From: Sediminicola arcticus
Lineage (GTDB): Bacteria > Bacteroidota > Bacteroidia > Flavobacteriales > Flavobacteriaceae
DNA length: 64,000 bases
Direction of reading: 5' to 3'
NCBI RefSeq assembly: GCF_040566695.1
Contig: NZ_JBEXAE010000004.1
Location: forward strand, 310,001 to 374,000
The notes beneath the pieces are model-generated. The model worked only from the letters and a program-made list of their open reading frames with translations. It was not told where the DNA came from and searched no databases. This document shows, piece by piece, positions 24,884 to 33,426 of this stretch. Position 1 is the stretch's first letter, and every line of letters starts with the position of its first letter. The translations under genes and the position numbers were made by a program.

Positions 24884-25683
24884 ACTTTCCACTTTCGCTG
24901 TTTATTCTCCTCCTCATAAGCCAATAAGTCAGCCTTTGATATTACCTTAAGAAAAGATGGATGCTGTTCAATGGCATATTCCAATTTTTCGATGATGGAT
25001 TCAAAAGATTCATTTTCATAATCAATATCCAAGGGCTCTTTTATCACTATGGACTGCAGAATTCCCTTTTTCTTTACACGTAATCCCTTTTTATCAAAAG
25101 ATCGTCTAAAACCATCAATAACAACTGGAACAACAATTGGCCTGTATTTTTTAATGATGTGTGCGGTGCCCTTGCGCAAAGGTTTCCAAGGGGTTGTAGT
25201 GCCTTGAGGAAAAGTAATAACCCAACCGTCGTCCAATGCAACCCCAATATTGGAAATATCGCTCATTTTAACTTGCCTATTCACATCTTGCCCTTCTGCC
25301 CTCCAAGTACGCTCTATACTAATAGAGCCTGCGTAGGCAAAAATTTTGGTGAGCAAGCTTTTCTTCATTGTTTCAGCTGCCGCAATATAATACATGTTCA
25401 ATTTGGGCTGCCAGATATATCCAATGTTCTTAATGTTGTTTTCCCTACCACTAAGGCTGGCGTTAAACACATGGAACATGGCCACCACATCGGCAAAATA
25501 AGTTTGATGGTTGCTCACAAAAAGAACATTGCGATCTGGAAGGCTCCTAATTATCTCAGAGCCTTCAATTTCCAACTTGTTAAATTTTTTGTACCTCTGG
25601 TGCGTAAAAACCGCCATGATGCGGATTAACCATTTCTTTAAAAATAAAATATGTCCAAAAGGGTTTCTTTTAAAAAAGGTCAT
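24880..25683 (-). CDS. PlsC-type 1-acylglycerol-3-phosphate O-acyltransferase family protein
   Basis: 267 residues of the LPLAT superfamily. The acyltransferase block I is NHQTYFADV (the usual NHxxxxD), block II and III lie around ERTWRAEGQDVNRQ and FPQGTTTPW (in place of FPEGTRS), and VPVVIDGFRR is block IV. The Glu of the usual FPEGT is Gln here, a variant seen in some family members. It probably transfers an acyl chain to lysophosphatidate or another lipid at the inner membrane. The N-terminus has one amphipathic or membrane stretch. Transcribed alone toward the second sigma operon. Confidence 0.85.
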   Translation of the reverse strand: MTFFKRNPFGHILFLKKWLIRIMAVFTHQRYKKFNKLEIEGSEIIRSLPDRNVLFVSNHQTYFADVVAMFHVFNASLSGRENNIKNIGYIWQPKLNMYYIAAAETMKKSLLTKIFAYAGSISIERTWRAEGQDVNRQVKMSDISNIGVALDDGWVITFPQGTTTPWKPLRKGTAHIIKKYRPIVVPVVIDGFRRSFDKKGLRVKKKGILQSIVIKEPLDIDYENESFESIIEKLEYAIEQHPSFLKVISKADLLAYEEENKQRKWKV

Positions 25684-25722
25684 AATTAGTGGTTAGAGAA
25701 TTCAAAATTACAAAATAAGCTA

Positions 25723-26364
25723 TTATAGTACCTGTTTAAATAGCTCTTTAACTTCACTCAACATCATGGCCGTAGCTCCCCAAACTGTATAACCATTTAA
25801 TTTAAAAGCGGGTACGTCAATATTTTGGGCATATGAAGTGGTCAGTTTTTGATAAATGACGGTATTATCGTCCATAAATTCATCCAAAGAAACCTCAACT
25901 AAAGCCTCTACTTCGCTTTCCTGAATTTTAAATGGGGATACTACCGGATACAATCCAACATAGGGTTGCACCTCAAAATTACTCGGAGGAATATACAGTT
26001 CCGTCAAAGATCGGATGACCTTTACGGCCTGTGGGAGCACTCCTACCTCTTCAAAGGTTTCTCTCAAGGCGGTATGCAAAAGATCCTTATCCTCCTTTTC
26101 TACCTTTCCTCCAGGAAAACCTATTTGATTAGAATGGACACCCTTATACGATTTTCTAAGAATTAGGAGTAAATTGGTATTAGAACTTTGGTTAGGATAA
26201 AAAAGAGCCATCACCGCAGCTTTTTTGGCGTTTTTCCTTTTTAATTCTATAGCTTGCAAGGTATTAATCCGCTCCTCTGGCGCCATTTTATAATGGGATT
26301 CCGGTCCCGGAAGCGGGAGATTTTTTATTTTTGAAATACGTTGAGAAAAATCATTAAAATCCAT
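25723..26364 (-). CDS. NUDIX hydrolase, CoA pyrophosphatase-like
   Basis: 213 residues. The Nudix box reads GGKVEKEDKDLLHTALRE followed by TFEEVGV, matching Gx5Ex7REUxEExGU, and the upstream AAVMALFYP and LRKSYKGVHSNQIGFPGG fit the NUDT7/NUDT8/YeaB group that splits coenzyme A into 3'-phosphoadenosine phosphate and phosphopantetheine. I infer CoA as substrate from the NQIGFPGG motif. The start ATG overlaps the start ATG of the divergent cyclophilin gene within the single sequence CATG, so promoters must lie in or beyond the opposite coding region. Confidence 0.88.
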   Translation of the reverse strand: MDFNDFSQRISKIKNLPLPGPESHYKMAPEERINTLQAIELKRKNAKKAAVMALFYPNQSSNTNLLLILRKSYKGVHSNQIGFPGGKVEKEDKDLLHTALRETFEEVGVLPQAVKVIRSLTELYIPPSNFEVQPYVGLYPVVSPFKIQESEVEALVEVSLDEFMDDNTVIYQKLTTSYAQNIDVPAFKLNGYTVWGATAMMLSEVKELFKQVL

Positions 26365-27076
26365 GACACCTAAAACATTCTTATTCTATACAATAATACC
26401 TCTATTTCTATTGGCCTCTTGCAAAGATACAACCAATGCAAAAAATGTAGCAGTACAACCACAAAAAAGGAAGGTAGTTGATTCTGTTTCCGTTGAAGAC
26501 AAAAAAAAGAAAGAAAAAGAAAAATTTGTACTTACAGAAGATAATGCCATCGAATTCTTTTTTAATTACAACAAAACATTAAAAGAAAACACGGTTACTT
26601 TGACAACTAATTTTGGTGACATCACCATTGAACTTTTTGATGACGTTCCTTATCATAAAGCGAACTTTATCTACCTCACTAGAAAAGGATATTTCAACGA
26701 CACCTATTTCCATAGGATTGTAAAAAATTTCATCATCCAAGGAGGCAATGCCGATAATGTGGAAACTGGCAGAAAAAGAGGGCAAATTGGAAGGTACTTA
26801 CTACCCCCTGACACTCGTAAAGGTCATAAACATCATAGGGGAACCGTATCCATGCCAAGTAGTGAGATAGACAATCCACATATGTTGGCATCTCCATTTG
26901 AATTTTTTATAGTAGTAACCAAACCAGGTTCCTACCATTTAGACGGCGACTATACACCTTTTGGAAAAGTTATATCAGGGATGGATATTGTAGATAAAAT
27001 TAATAGTCAACCCGTAGGTCAAGGAGATTGGCCCATCCAAAATATTTATATCCTAAATGCCAAAGTAACTAAGTAG
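26363..27076 (+). CDS. Peptidylprolyl isomerase, cyclophilin-type lipoprotein
   Basis: 237 residues. The signal peptide has a lipobox (LLASC, Cys20), followed by a charged linker rich in Lys (about 25-60), and then a cyclophilin domain: FGDITIELFDDVPYHKANFI, FHRIVKNFIIQGG and YTPFGKVISGMDIVDKI (quoted in parts). The catalytic Arg of FHRIV is present. It should catalyse prolyl cis-trans isomerisation of envelope proteins at a membrane surface. It shares the CATG start overlap with the NUDIX gene and overlaps the convergent channel gene by 8 bp at the 3' end. Confidence 0.92.
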   Translation: MTPKTFLFYTIIPLFLLASCKDTTNAKNVAVQPQKRKVVDSVSVEDKKKKEKEKFVLTEDNAIEFFFNYNKTLKENTVTLTTNFGDITIELFDDVPYHKANFIYLTRKGYFNDTYFHRIVKNFIIQGGNADNVETGRKRGQIGRYLLPPDTRKGHKHHRGTVSMPSSEIDNPHMLASPFEFFIVVTKPGSYHLDGDYTPFGKVISGMDIVDKINSQPVGQGDWPIQNIYILNAKVTK

Positions 27077-27677
27077 TTTTGTAGATACTAGGCAATGCAA
27101 TCTTAAAACGGACTGCTATTAATCTAATTCCGATGACAATGATAATTCCGGCTATATAAGCATAGGCATCATCAAATGGTAGTTGTCTTAGAAGAAAATA
27201 TCCCAAACCACCAAGAATACAGGCAGTAGCATAAATTTCCTTTCTAAAAATCACTGGTATCTCATTACAAAGAATATCCCTAATTACCCCTCCAAAACAA
27301 GCAGTAATGGTTCCTAAACCTATGCACATTATGGAAGAAAGGCCTACTGAAATACCCCTTTCTATACCAACCATGGTGTATAAGCCTATCCCAATGGTGT
27401 CGAACAAAAAGAGTGATTTTCGAACATATTTCAAGCGCGCCCTAAAAGTTACTGCGAAGATCACTGCGCCAAAAATAGTGTATAGATAAACTGGATCCCT
27501 TAACCATAAAACTGGAGTATTTCCAATTAAAAGATCCCTTAAAGTACCTCCTCCTACAGAAGTCACGAAGGCAATAATGAAAACTCCGAATAGATCCAAC
27601 TTCTTATCAATGGCCACCAATACTCCCGAAATAGCGAAGGCGATGGTACCTAAAATATCAATTATGAAATAAAACAT
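27069..27677 (-). CDS. Trimeric intracellular cation channel (TRIC/UPF0126, YicG-like)
   Basis: 202 residues with about seven membrane helices arranged as two homologous triple-helix repeats plus one. The repeat marks are GTIAFAISGVLVAIDKKLDLFG and VTSVGGGTLRDLLIGNTPV in the first half and IGLGTITACFGGVIRDIL in the second (quoted in part), all typical of UPF0126. Prokaryotic TRIC homologues conduct potassium and other monovalent cations as trimers; relatives were also linked to glycine uptake. The substrate here is not shown by sequence. Confidence 0.9.
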   Translation of the reverse strand: MFYFIIDILGTIAFAISGVLVAIDKKLDLFGVFIIAFVTSVGGGTLRDLLIGNTPVLWLRDPVYLYTIFGAVIFAVTFRARLKYVRKSLFLFDTIGIGLYTMVGIERGISVGLSSIMCIGLGTITACFGGVIRDILCNEIPVIFRKEIYATACILGGLGYFLLRQLPFDDAYAYIAGIIIVIGIRLIAVRFKIALPSIYKTT

Positions 27678-28148
27678 GGGTTAAGGCTTAATTTTCTGTT
27701 GTATAATTCGTTTAATTTTTAAGATATACGTCCAATAAATGAATCTATATTCCCAAGATGGTAAAATAAAGAAAAATGGTCGGCATAATATAAACAGTGA
27801 GCGATTAACTTCCATATAATTCCATTTTACATATAATAACAACTGGCTTAAAAGCATTTTGAGCCGTCAAAGCGAATACAATGTCCTATCTTAGGATACC
27901 CCTTTTTATGTAATATAATCAATTGAATCCGTATGATCGTAGAAACCTTTTTAAAAAAACCAATTATATATATAAAGACAAATAACCCCAAACCCAACTT
28001 ACATACGCTTCATTTAATACCTAGGAAGCCATCATAAAAAAGGAGGTATGCAAATTTTCTACCAGACAAAAATCATTGAAATTTAATCCCATCGATAATT
28101 GATATAAATACAATAACACTTACAAGACTCATAAAAAAAAGAAAACCA
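27678..28148. other. Intergenic region without a recognised gene
   Basis: An AT-rich stretch of about 470 bp between the TRIC gene (leftward) and a small membrane-protein gene (rightward). I see no conserved ORF, RNA gene or strong hairpin. The only notable signal is an unusually strong AAAGGAGG (28039-28046) just before an ATG that opens a 12-codon frame (28048-28086); I do not support it as a gene. Confidence 0.6.
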
Positions 28149-28544
28149 ATGAATAACATCCACCACAATTTAAGTACGTTTCGTATTCTATTTCTAGTTA
28201 AGGGAATATTTACCTTATGTTTCTCTATATTCTTTATCATCTATGCCTGCATAGGAATCATTATCAGAAACACAGATGAATGGTCTCAAGAAGCAGATTC
28301 ATTTCCCTTCAACCCAGGATTAATTTTCATTGTAATAGGCGTTATTGGGTTTCTAATTTCAATGGTTATGGGGATACTCACCATCATGACGTCTAAATAC
28401 TTAAAGGAGGAAAAGAATTACAATTTTATATTTGTCATGGCCATCCTAAATTGTTTAACAGGCGTTTTAGGTATCCTTTTAGGTGTTTTTACTCTTATTG
28501 AACTAACCAAGCCCGAGGTGAAACAATTGTTTTTCAAAGCGTAA
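28149..28544 (+). CDS. Small multi-pass membrane protein of unknown function
   Basis: 131 residues with three clear hydrophobic helices: about 14-36 (LVKGIFTLCFSIFFIIYACI), 56-80 (LIFIVIGVIGFLISMVMGIL) and 94-118 (FIFVMAILNCLTGVLGILLG), with a polar loop between the first two. I do not recognise a named family; the layout is common among Bacteroidota proteins annotated as hypothetical or DUF4064-like. It stands 50 bp upstream of the DinB-type gene on the same strand and may share its transcript. Coding is supported by hydrophobic periodicity and by the ATG with an A-rich leader. Confidence 0.7.
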   Translation: MNNIHHNLSTFRILFLVKGIFTLCFSIFFIIYACIGIIIRNTDEWSQEADSFPFNPGLIFIVIGVIGFLISMVMGILTIMTSKYLKEEKNYNFIFVMAILNCLTGVLGILLGVFTLIELTKPEVKQLFFKA

Positions 28545-28593
28545 TCGCCTCAAATAACTCAGAGCATAAATCTTATAATTAATCAAAACAAAC

Positions 28594-29118
28594 ATGTCTG
28601 AAATTTCCATAAACCATGAACCAGAATTCTGGTTATCTGGTCCTATCCCCGGAATCTCAATCTTTTTACAACCTACTGTCCATGCACTCTTACAGTCTAG
28701 AAGAGAATTGGCTCAATATACCATGGATTTTCCCGAGGCTCTTCTTTGGGAAAAAACTGTAGGCCGTGCATCTGTAGGTTTTCATATGCAACATCTTACT
28801 GGGGTTTTAGACAGAATGCTTACCTACGCCCGGTCAAAACCCCTTACCATAGAACAATTCCAATATCTCAAAAGTGAAGGGAGTCCCAATACTAAGGCTT
28901 CTATAACAGAGCTGGTTGAGTCTTTTAATACTAAAGTAGATGAGGCCTTAGAATTTTGCAAAACGATCCCTGATAATGAATTGACTCATGAAAGAACCGT
29001 AGGGCGAAAAAAACTTCCCTCCACAGTTTTGGGTCTGTTATTCCATGCCGCTGAGCACAGTCAACGCCACGTTGGTCAATTACTAGTAACTGTGAGTGTT
29101 CTCATCCAAAAGTTATAG
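28594..29118 (+). CDS. DinB/YfiT-like metal-dependent protein
   Basis: 174 residues forming a DinB-like four-helix bundle. The three expected metal-ligand histidines are seen in VGFHMQHLTGVLDRM and LGLLFHAAEHSQRHVGQL. Proteins of this fold include putative metal-dependent hydrolases and thiol transferases (for instance bacillithiol transferase BstA). Since this organism carries bshC, a thiol S-transferase role is conceivable, but nothing in the sequence decides it. The gene may be co-transcribed with the small membrane protein upstream. Confidence 0.8.
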   Translation: MSEISINHEPEFWLSGPIPGISIFLQPTVHALLQSRRELAQYTMDFPEALLWEKTVGRASVGFHMQHLTGVLDRMLTYARSKPLTIEQFQYLKSEGSPNTKASITELVESFNTKVDEALEFCKTIPDNELTHERTVGRKKLPSTVLGLLFHAAEHSQRHVGQLLVTVSVLIQKL

Positions 29119-29224
29119 CAAATCGCAGCAGCAGTATACACGGAATTTTTCGTAAATGTATCCATGTAGAATAGCAGCATATACACCGCTATAGAAAACA
29201 CATGAAAAGGCAGCTGAGATTCAT

Positions 29225-29232
29225 TAACTTTG
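29225..29232 (+). promoter_or_regulatory. TAACTTTG -7 box upstream of miaE
   Basis: TAACTTTG, a full match to TAnnTTTG, 18 bp before the miaE ATG. The -33 position holds only CATG, so I score it low. Confidence 0.4.
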
Positions 29233-29250
29233 TTCCTAAAATAAAAAGAG

Positions 29251-29832
29251 ATGCTTGGTTTAAAATTGGAGACCGACCCACGCTGGGTGGATATAGTAGA
29301 GTCTAATATTGAAGAGATTTTAACGGATCATGCTTGGTGCGAACAGAAAGCAGCCACTAATGCCATAACCATTATCATACAAAATCCAGAGCATACAGAT
29401 TTGGTAACGGATTTGTTGACCTTGGCACAAGAGGAGTTGCAACATTTTGAAATGGTTCATGAAATCATTAAAAAAAAGGGATATATCTTGGGGCGTGAAC
29501 GTAAAGATAGCTACGTGAATGAACTATTTAAATTCATGATTAAAGGAGGAACACACCAACAAAGTTTGGTAGACAGACTATTATTCTCCGCCATGATAGA
29601 AGCTCGCAGTTGTGAGCGTTTTAAGCTTTTATCAAAAAAAATAAAAGATCCTGAATTGGCTAAATTTTATCACGATTTAATGATTAGCGAAGCTGGTCAT
29701 TATACAACATTTATTGGGTTTGCAAGACAGTACGGAGAAGGACTAGACGTAAACAAACGCTGGGCAGAACTCATACAGTTTGAAGGGGAAGTAATAAAAA
29801 ATTACGGCAAGTCAGAGACCATACATGGGTAA
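29251..29832 (+). CDS. miaE: tRNA-(ms2io6A)-hydroxylase
   Basis: 193 residues of the ferritin-like di-iron fold. MiaE hydroxylates 2-methylthio-N6-isopentenyl-adenosine at position 37 of tRNAs reading UNN codons, using O2. Di-iron ligands are visible in EQKAATNAI, EELQHFEMVHEIIKKKG, MIEARSCERF and MISEAGHYTTF (Glu and ExxH motifs repeated). The length is close to the family norm. Monocistronic; guaC converges on it from the right. It implies that MiaA and MiaB are encoded elsewhere in the genome. Confidence 0.93.
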   Translation: MLGLKLETDPRWVDIVESNIEEILTDHAWCEQKAATNAITIIIQNPEHTDLVTDLLTLAQEELQHFEMVHEIIKKKGYILGRERKDSYVNELFKFMIKGGTHQQSLVDRLLFSAMIEARSCERFKLLSKKIKDPELAKFYHDLMISEAGHYTTFIGFARQYGEGLDVNKRWAELIQFEGEVIKNYGKSETIHG

Positions 29833-29918
29833 GCCAATTACTTGCCTTGGACGAAATGCCCCTTATTGTGATAGGACCAAATAGAGCTCACCCCAACAAC
29901 CTCTTTATTACCAAACTC

Positions 29919-30962
29919 TTATTGTTCAGTGTACACTCTGTTCTCCTGTTCTGATACACGAATAAAGGTGGTACGCTTTGTCAGCTCCTTTAATCGCTCG
30001 GCTCCCACGTAGGTACAAGTACTCCGTAAGCCACCTAATATATCTTGAAGGGTGTGCTCTACCTTACCTTTATAGGGTACTTCTACGGTCTTTCCCTCGC
30101 TAGCCCTATAGTCTGCTAAACCACCAACGTGTTTGTCCATGGCTGTAGTAGAACTCATCCCATAAAATTGTTTGTACGGATGACCATGGCGCTCTATCAA
30201 TTCTCCGCCACTTTCATCGTGTCCGGCCAACATTCCTCCAAGCATCACAAAATCAGCCCCAGCTCCAAATGCTTTGGCAACATCACCTGGGCTCGCACAG
30301 CCACCATCACTAATAATTTGACCTCCAAGACCATGTGCAGCATCTGCACATTCAATAATAGCGGATAATTGAGGGTAACCGACCCCAGTCTTAATTCTAG
30401 TAGTACATACAGAACCTGGGCCAATACCCACTTTTATCATATCCGCCCCAGCGATGAGCAACTCTTCCACCATTTCCCCAGTTACTACATTACCCGCAAT
30501 GATGACCTTATCGGGATATTGATTCCTTGTCTGTTTTACAAAACTTACAAAATGTTCCGAATACCCATTGGCCACATCAATACAAATAAATTTTAGGTTA
30601 GGATATTCATTAAAAATAGCCGCCAAACGCTTTGTGTCGTTAGGACCGATACCTGTGCTCACTGCAATGTACTCTACAATGTCCTCTGGTGCATTTGCCA
30701 TGAATTTATTCCATTGAGAAGGTGTATAATGCTTATGGATAGCCGTAAATAATTTATTTTCTGATAAGGCCAATGCCATTTCAAAAGTTCCCACGGTATC
30801 CATATTTGCTGCCATAATGGGAATACCCACCCAATTAGAATTACTGTGTAAAAATTTAAAATCACGTTCTAGTTGCACCTGAGCCCTACTTTTTAGATTG
30901 GATCGCTTAGGACGGATCATTACATCTTTAAAACCTAGTTTTATATCTTGCTCTATTCTCAT
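29919..30962 (-). CDS. guaC: GMP reductase
   Basis: Converts GMP to IMP and ammonia with NADPH, returning guanine nucleotides to the purine pool. The 347 residues form an IMPDH/GMPR barrel without CBS domains, which separates it from IMP dehydrogenase (about 490 residues). The N-terminal KLGFKDVMIRPKRS, the catalytic Cys in GPGSVCTTRIKTGVGYPQ, and the GGMLAGHDESGGE flap are all GuaC features. With guaA at 45296 it indicates active guanine/adenine balancing. A TACGTTTG box lies a few bases upstream of the ATG. Confidence 0.95.
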   Translation of the reverse strand: MRIEQDIKLGFKDVMIRPKRSNLKSRAQVQLERDFKFLHSNSNWVGIPIMAANMDTVGTFEMALALSENKLFTAIHKHYTPSQWNKFMANAPEDIVEYIAVSTGIGPNDTKRLAAIFNEYPNLKFICIDVANGYSEHFVSFVKQTRNQYPDKVIIAGNVVTGEMVEELLIAGADMIKVGIGPGSVCTTRIKTGVGYPQLSAIIECADAAHGLGGQIISDGGCASPGDVAKAFGAGADFVMLGGMLAGHDESGGELIERHGHPYKQFYGMSSTTAMDKHVGGLADYRASEGKTVEVPYKGKVEHTLQDILGGLRSTCTYVGAERLKELTKRTTFIRVSEQENRVYTEQ

Positions 30963-31133
30963 CTATCAAACGTATTTGCTTACTTTTAAAAGTACGATTT
31001 CCTTTCTAAGGACAAAGAACATCAATACATATTTCGATTTAAACAAACAACAAAGACCCTTACTCCTAATACATCATTTTATAAAATAGCTATTTTATTT
31101 TTTCTATCTTACTCATCTTTAAAATCAACAGAT

Positions 31134-32447
31134 ATGTCGTTAAAATACCTTGCTCTTGTTTTAATTCTAGCTTATCAGCCTAGCTTCGCGCAACAAACTA
31201 TATCCCAATCCGAAAAAACACTGGCCGTAAATCAAAATAGATTAGAAGCTAGTATTTTTGAATTGGCAAAGTTTGGAATTAAGCCCAATGGAGAAACTAG
31301 TAGAGTGGCATTCACCGATGCGGATATTGCTTCTAGAACCTACCTTATTAATCTTATGAAAAATGCTGGACTACAGGTCCATATTGATTTCGCTGGAAAT
31401 ATAATTGGTCGCAGGGAAGGCACCGATGGCACTAAAAAAATTATTGCCTTCGGTTCGCATACTGATACTGTTCCCGATGGAGGAAATTATGACGGATGTG
31501 TAGGTTCTTTAGCCGCTTTGGAAGTAGCCCTTACCCTTAATGAGAATAATATAGTTACGAATCATCCCTTGGAGGTCATCATATTCTCCAATGAGGAAGG
31601 TGGCTTATTGGGAAGCAGGGCCCTAGCTGGAGCGTTATCCCCAGAAGCGCTATTGGTAAAGAACAATTCTGGATTCACCCAAGGCGAAGGTGCAAACCGA
31701 CTCGGAGGCGATGTTTCCAAAATTGAACAAGCGGCAAGAAAAAAAGGAGAATTAGCAGCTTTCTTGGAATTACATATTGAACAAGGCGGTATTTTATATG
31801 GTGAAAATATTGATATTGGCGTTGTAGAAGGGATTGTAGGTATTAAATGGTGGGATGTAGAAATTACCGGTTTTGCTAACCATGCAGGAACTACACCAAT
31901 GAATATGAGAAAAGACGCCCTATTGGCTGCTTCTAAATTTATTATTGCGGTCAATGAAGTCACCAACAGCATTGAAGGAAAACAAGTAGGTACGGTAGGA
32001 AGAATTAGTGCAGATCCAGGAGCACCTAATGTAATCCCAGGGAAAGTGCTTTTAAGCCTAGAGATACGTGATCTTTCTTCCGAAAGAATTATGCAAGTCT
32101 TTAATGGAATCCAAAAAAGAGCTGAGGAAATAGCAACAGAATCGAATACTACCATTTCATTTCATCCTATTGATGCTAATGCAAAGCCAGCTTTAACAGA
32201 TAAGACCATACAGGAAGCCATTGCTTCATCGGCCAACAATTTGGGCCTTACCCTTAAACAAATGCAAAGCGGCGCTGGCCATGATGCCCAAGACATGGCC
32301 CTTGTAGCACCAGCTGGGATGATCTTTGTTCCCAGTAAAGACGGGATAAGTCATTCCCCAAAAGAATTTACCTCAGCAAAAGACATGGCCAATGGTGCCA
32401 ATGTACTATTACAGACCATTTTAAAGTTGGATCGGGAATTGAAATAA
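31134..32447 (+). CDS. Exported M20 hydrolase, allantoate amidohydrolase/carbamoylase-like
   Basis: 437 residues with a signal peptide (MSLKYLALVLILAYQPSFAQ). It belongs to the AllC/hydantoinase-carbamoylase branch of M20, with two-metal ligands His109 (GSHTDTVPDGG), Asp120, Glu155 (FSNEEGGLLGS), His214 (LELHIEQGG) and a late His in SGAGHDAQDMA. Relatives hydrolyse allantoate, N-carbamoyl-amino acids or ureido compounds. Most are cytoplasmic, so the signal peptide is notable and suggests use of external substrates. No other purine catabolic or hydantoinase genes are nearby. Confidence 0.88.
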   Translation: MSLKYLALVLILAYQPSFAQQTISQSEKTLAVNQNRLEASIFELAKFGIKPNGETSRVAFTDADIASRTYLINLMKNAGLQVHIDFAGNIIGRREGTDGTKKIIAFGSHTDTVPDGGNYDGCVGSLAALEVALTLNENNIVTNHPLEVIIFSNEEGGLLGSRALAGALSPEALLVKNNSGFTQGEGANRLGGDVSKIEQAARKKGELAAFLELHIEQGGILYGENIDIGVVEGIVGIKWWDVEITGFANHAGTTPMNMRKDALLAASKFIIAVNEVTNSIEGKQVGTVGRISADPGAPNVIPGKVLLSLEIRDLSSERIMQVFNGIQKRAEEIATESNTTISFHPIDANAKPALTDKTIQEAIASSANNLGLTLKQMQSGAGHDAQDMALVAPAGMIFVPSKDGISHSPKEFTSAKDMANGANVLLQTILKLDRELK

Positions 32448-32484
32448 GGGAAGATAAACGTATTTGATCCTAGAAAATTAAGCC

Positions 32485-33426
32485 CTAGATATGGGCAATG
32501 GATGCCTTTGCCTGTTCAAACTCCGTTACCATATTGGCGATAATTTCTGCCGCAGGTTTAATATCGTGGATAATAGCTGAAACTTGGCCAATTTCCAACT
32601 CTCCCTCCTCCATATCTCCTTCGAACATGCCCCTTTTGGCTCTTGCCCTTCCTAAAAGTTGCTTCAACTCTTCTACAGACGGTGAATGAGCATATAGATT
32701 TTGAATGTCTTGAAAGAATTTATTTTTGATCAAGCGTACGGGTGCTAATTCTTTTAAGGTCAAAATGGTGTCCCCTTCTCCTGCCTCTACCACCTTTTGT
32801 TTAAATAGGTCATGGGATGAAGCTTCATAACTGGCCACAAAACGGCTACCAACCTGTACCCCATCCGCACCAAGAACCATAACAGCCAACATAGACTGAC
32901 CCGTAGCTATACCACCTGCTGCAATTAGTGGAATGGTGATTTTTTCTTTCACCGCTGGAATCAAGGTCAAGGTGGTTGTTTCATCCCTTCCATTATGACC
33001 CCCAGCTTCGAAACCTTCTGCTACAATTGCATCAACACCGGCTTCCTGTGCTTTTAAAGCAAATTTTACACTGCTTACTACATGAACCACAGTAATTCCT
33101 TTTTCTTTCAAATAAGAAGTCCATGTTTTTGGATTTCCAGCAGAGGTAAAAACAATCTTTACTCCTAGATCAACAATAATGGACATCAATTGATCTATGT
33201 CTGGATAGAGCATAGGTACATTCACCGCAAAAGGTTTCTTGGTCGCCTTTTGACATTTTTGGATGTGTTCTCGCAATACTTTAGGATACATGGAACCTGC
33301 TCCAATGATTCCTAAACCTCCTGCATTGGAAACGGCTGAGGCTAATCGCCAGCCACTGGTCCATATCATTCCCGCCTGTATAATGGGATATTGTATTTGA
33401 AAGAGTTCCGTAATCCTATTCTCCAT
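32485..33426 (-). CDS. Nitronate monooxygenase/FabK-like FMN protein
   Basis: 313 residues forming an FMN-binding TIM barrel of the NMO/2-nitropropane dioxygenase family. Marks are QYPIIQAGMIWTSGWRLASA at the N-terminus, AEGFEAGGHNGRDE with the conserved His, and AAGGIATGQSMLAVMVLGADGV for phosphate binding (quoted in part). The family covers nitronate oxidation and FabK enoyl-ACP reductase; sequence alone does not decide which. Its ATG overlaps the stop codon of the upstream S8 protease gene (TAATG), so the two are translated together with mnmA at the head of the unit. Confidence 0.85.
   Translation of the reverse strand: MENRITELFQIQYPIIQAGMIWTSGWRLASAVSNAGGLGIIGAGSMYPKVLREHIQKCQKATKKPFAVNVPMLYPDIDQLMSIIVDLGVKIVFTSAGNPKTWTSYLKEKGITVVHVVSSVKFALKAQEAGVDAIVAEGFEAGGHNGRDETTTLTLIPAVKEKITIPLIAAGGIATGQSMLAVMVLGADGVQVGSRFVASYEASSHDLFKQKVVEAGEGDTILTLKELAPVRLIKNKFFQDIQNLYAHSPSVEELKQLLGRARAKRGMFEGDMEEGELEIGQVSAIIHDIKPAAEIIANMVTEFEQAKASIAHI

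Noticed and set aside
25159..25629. A 156-codon frame opposite the acyltransferase gene
   Set aside because: Shadow frame with Cys- and Phe-rich composition and no domain.
31562..32155. A frame of 197 codons opposite the M20 carbamoylase-type gene
   Set aside because: Shadow frame; the plus-strand gene has all metal-ligand motifs.
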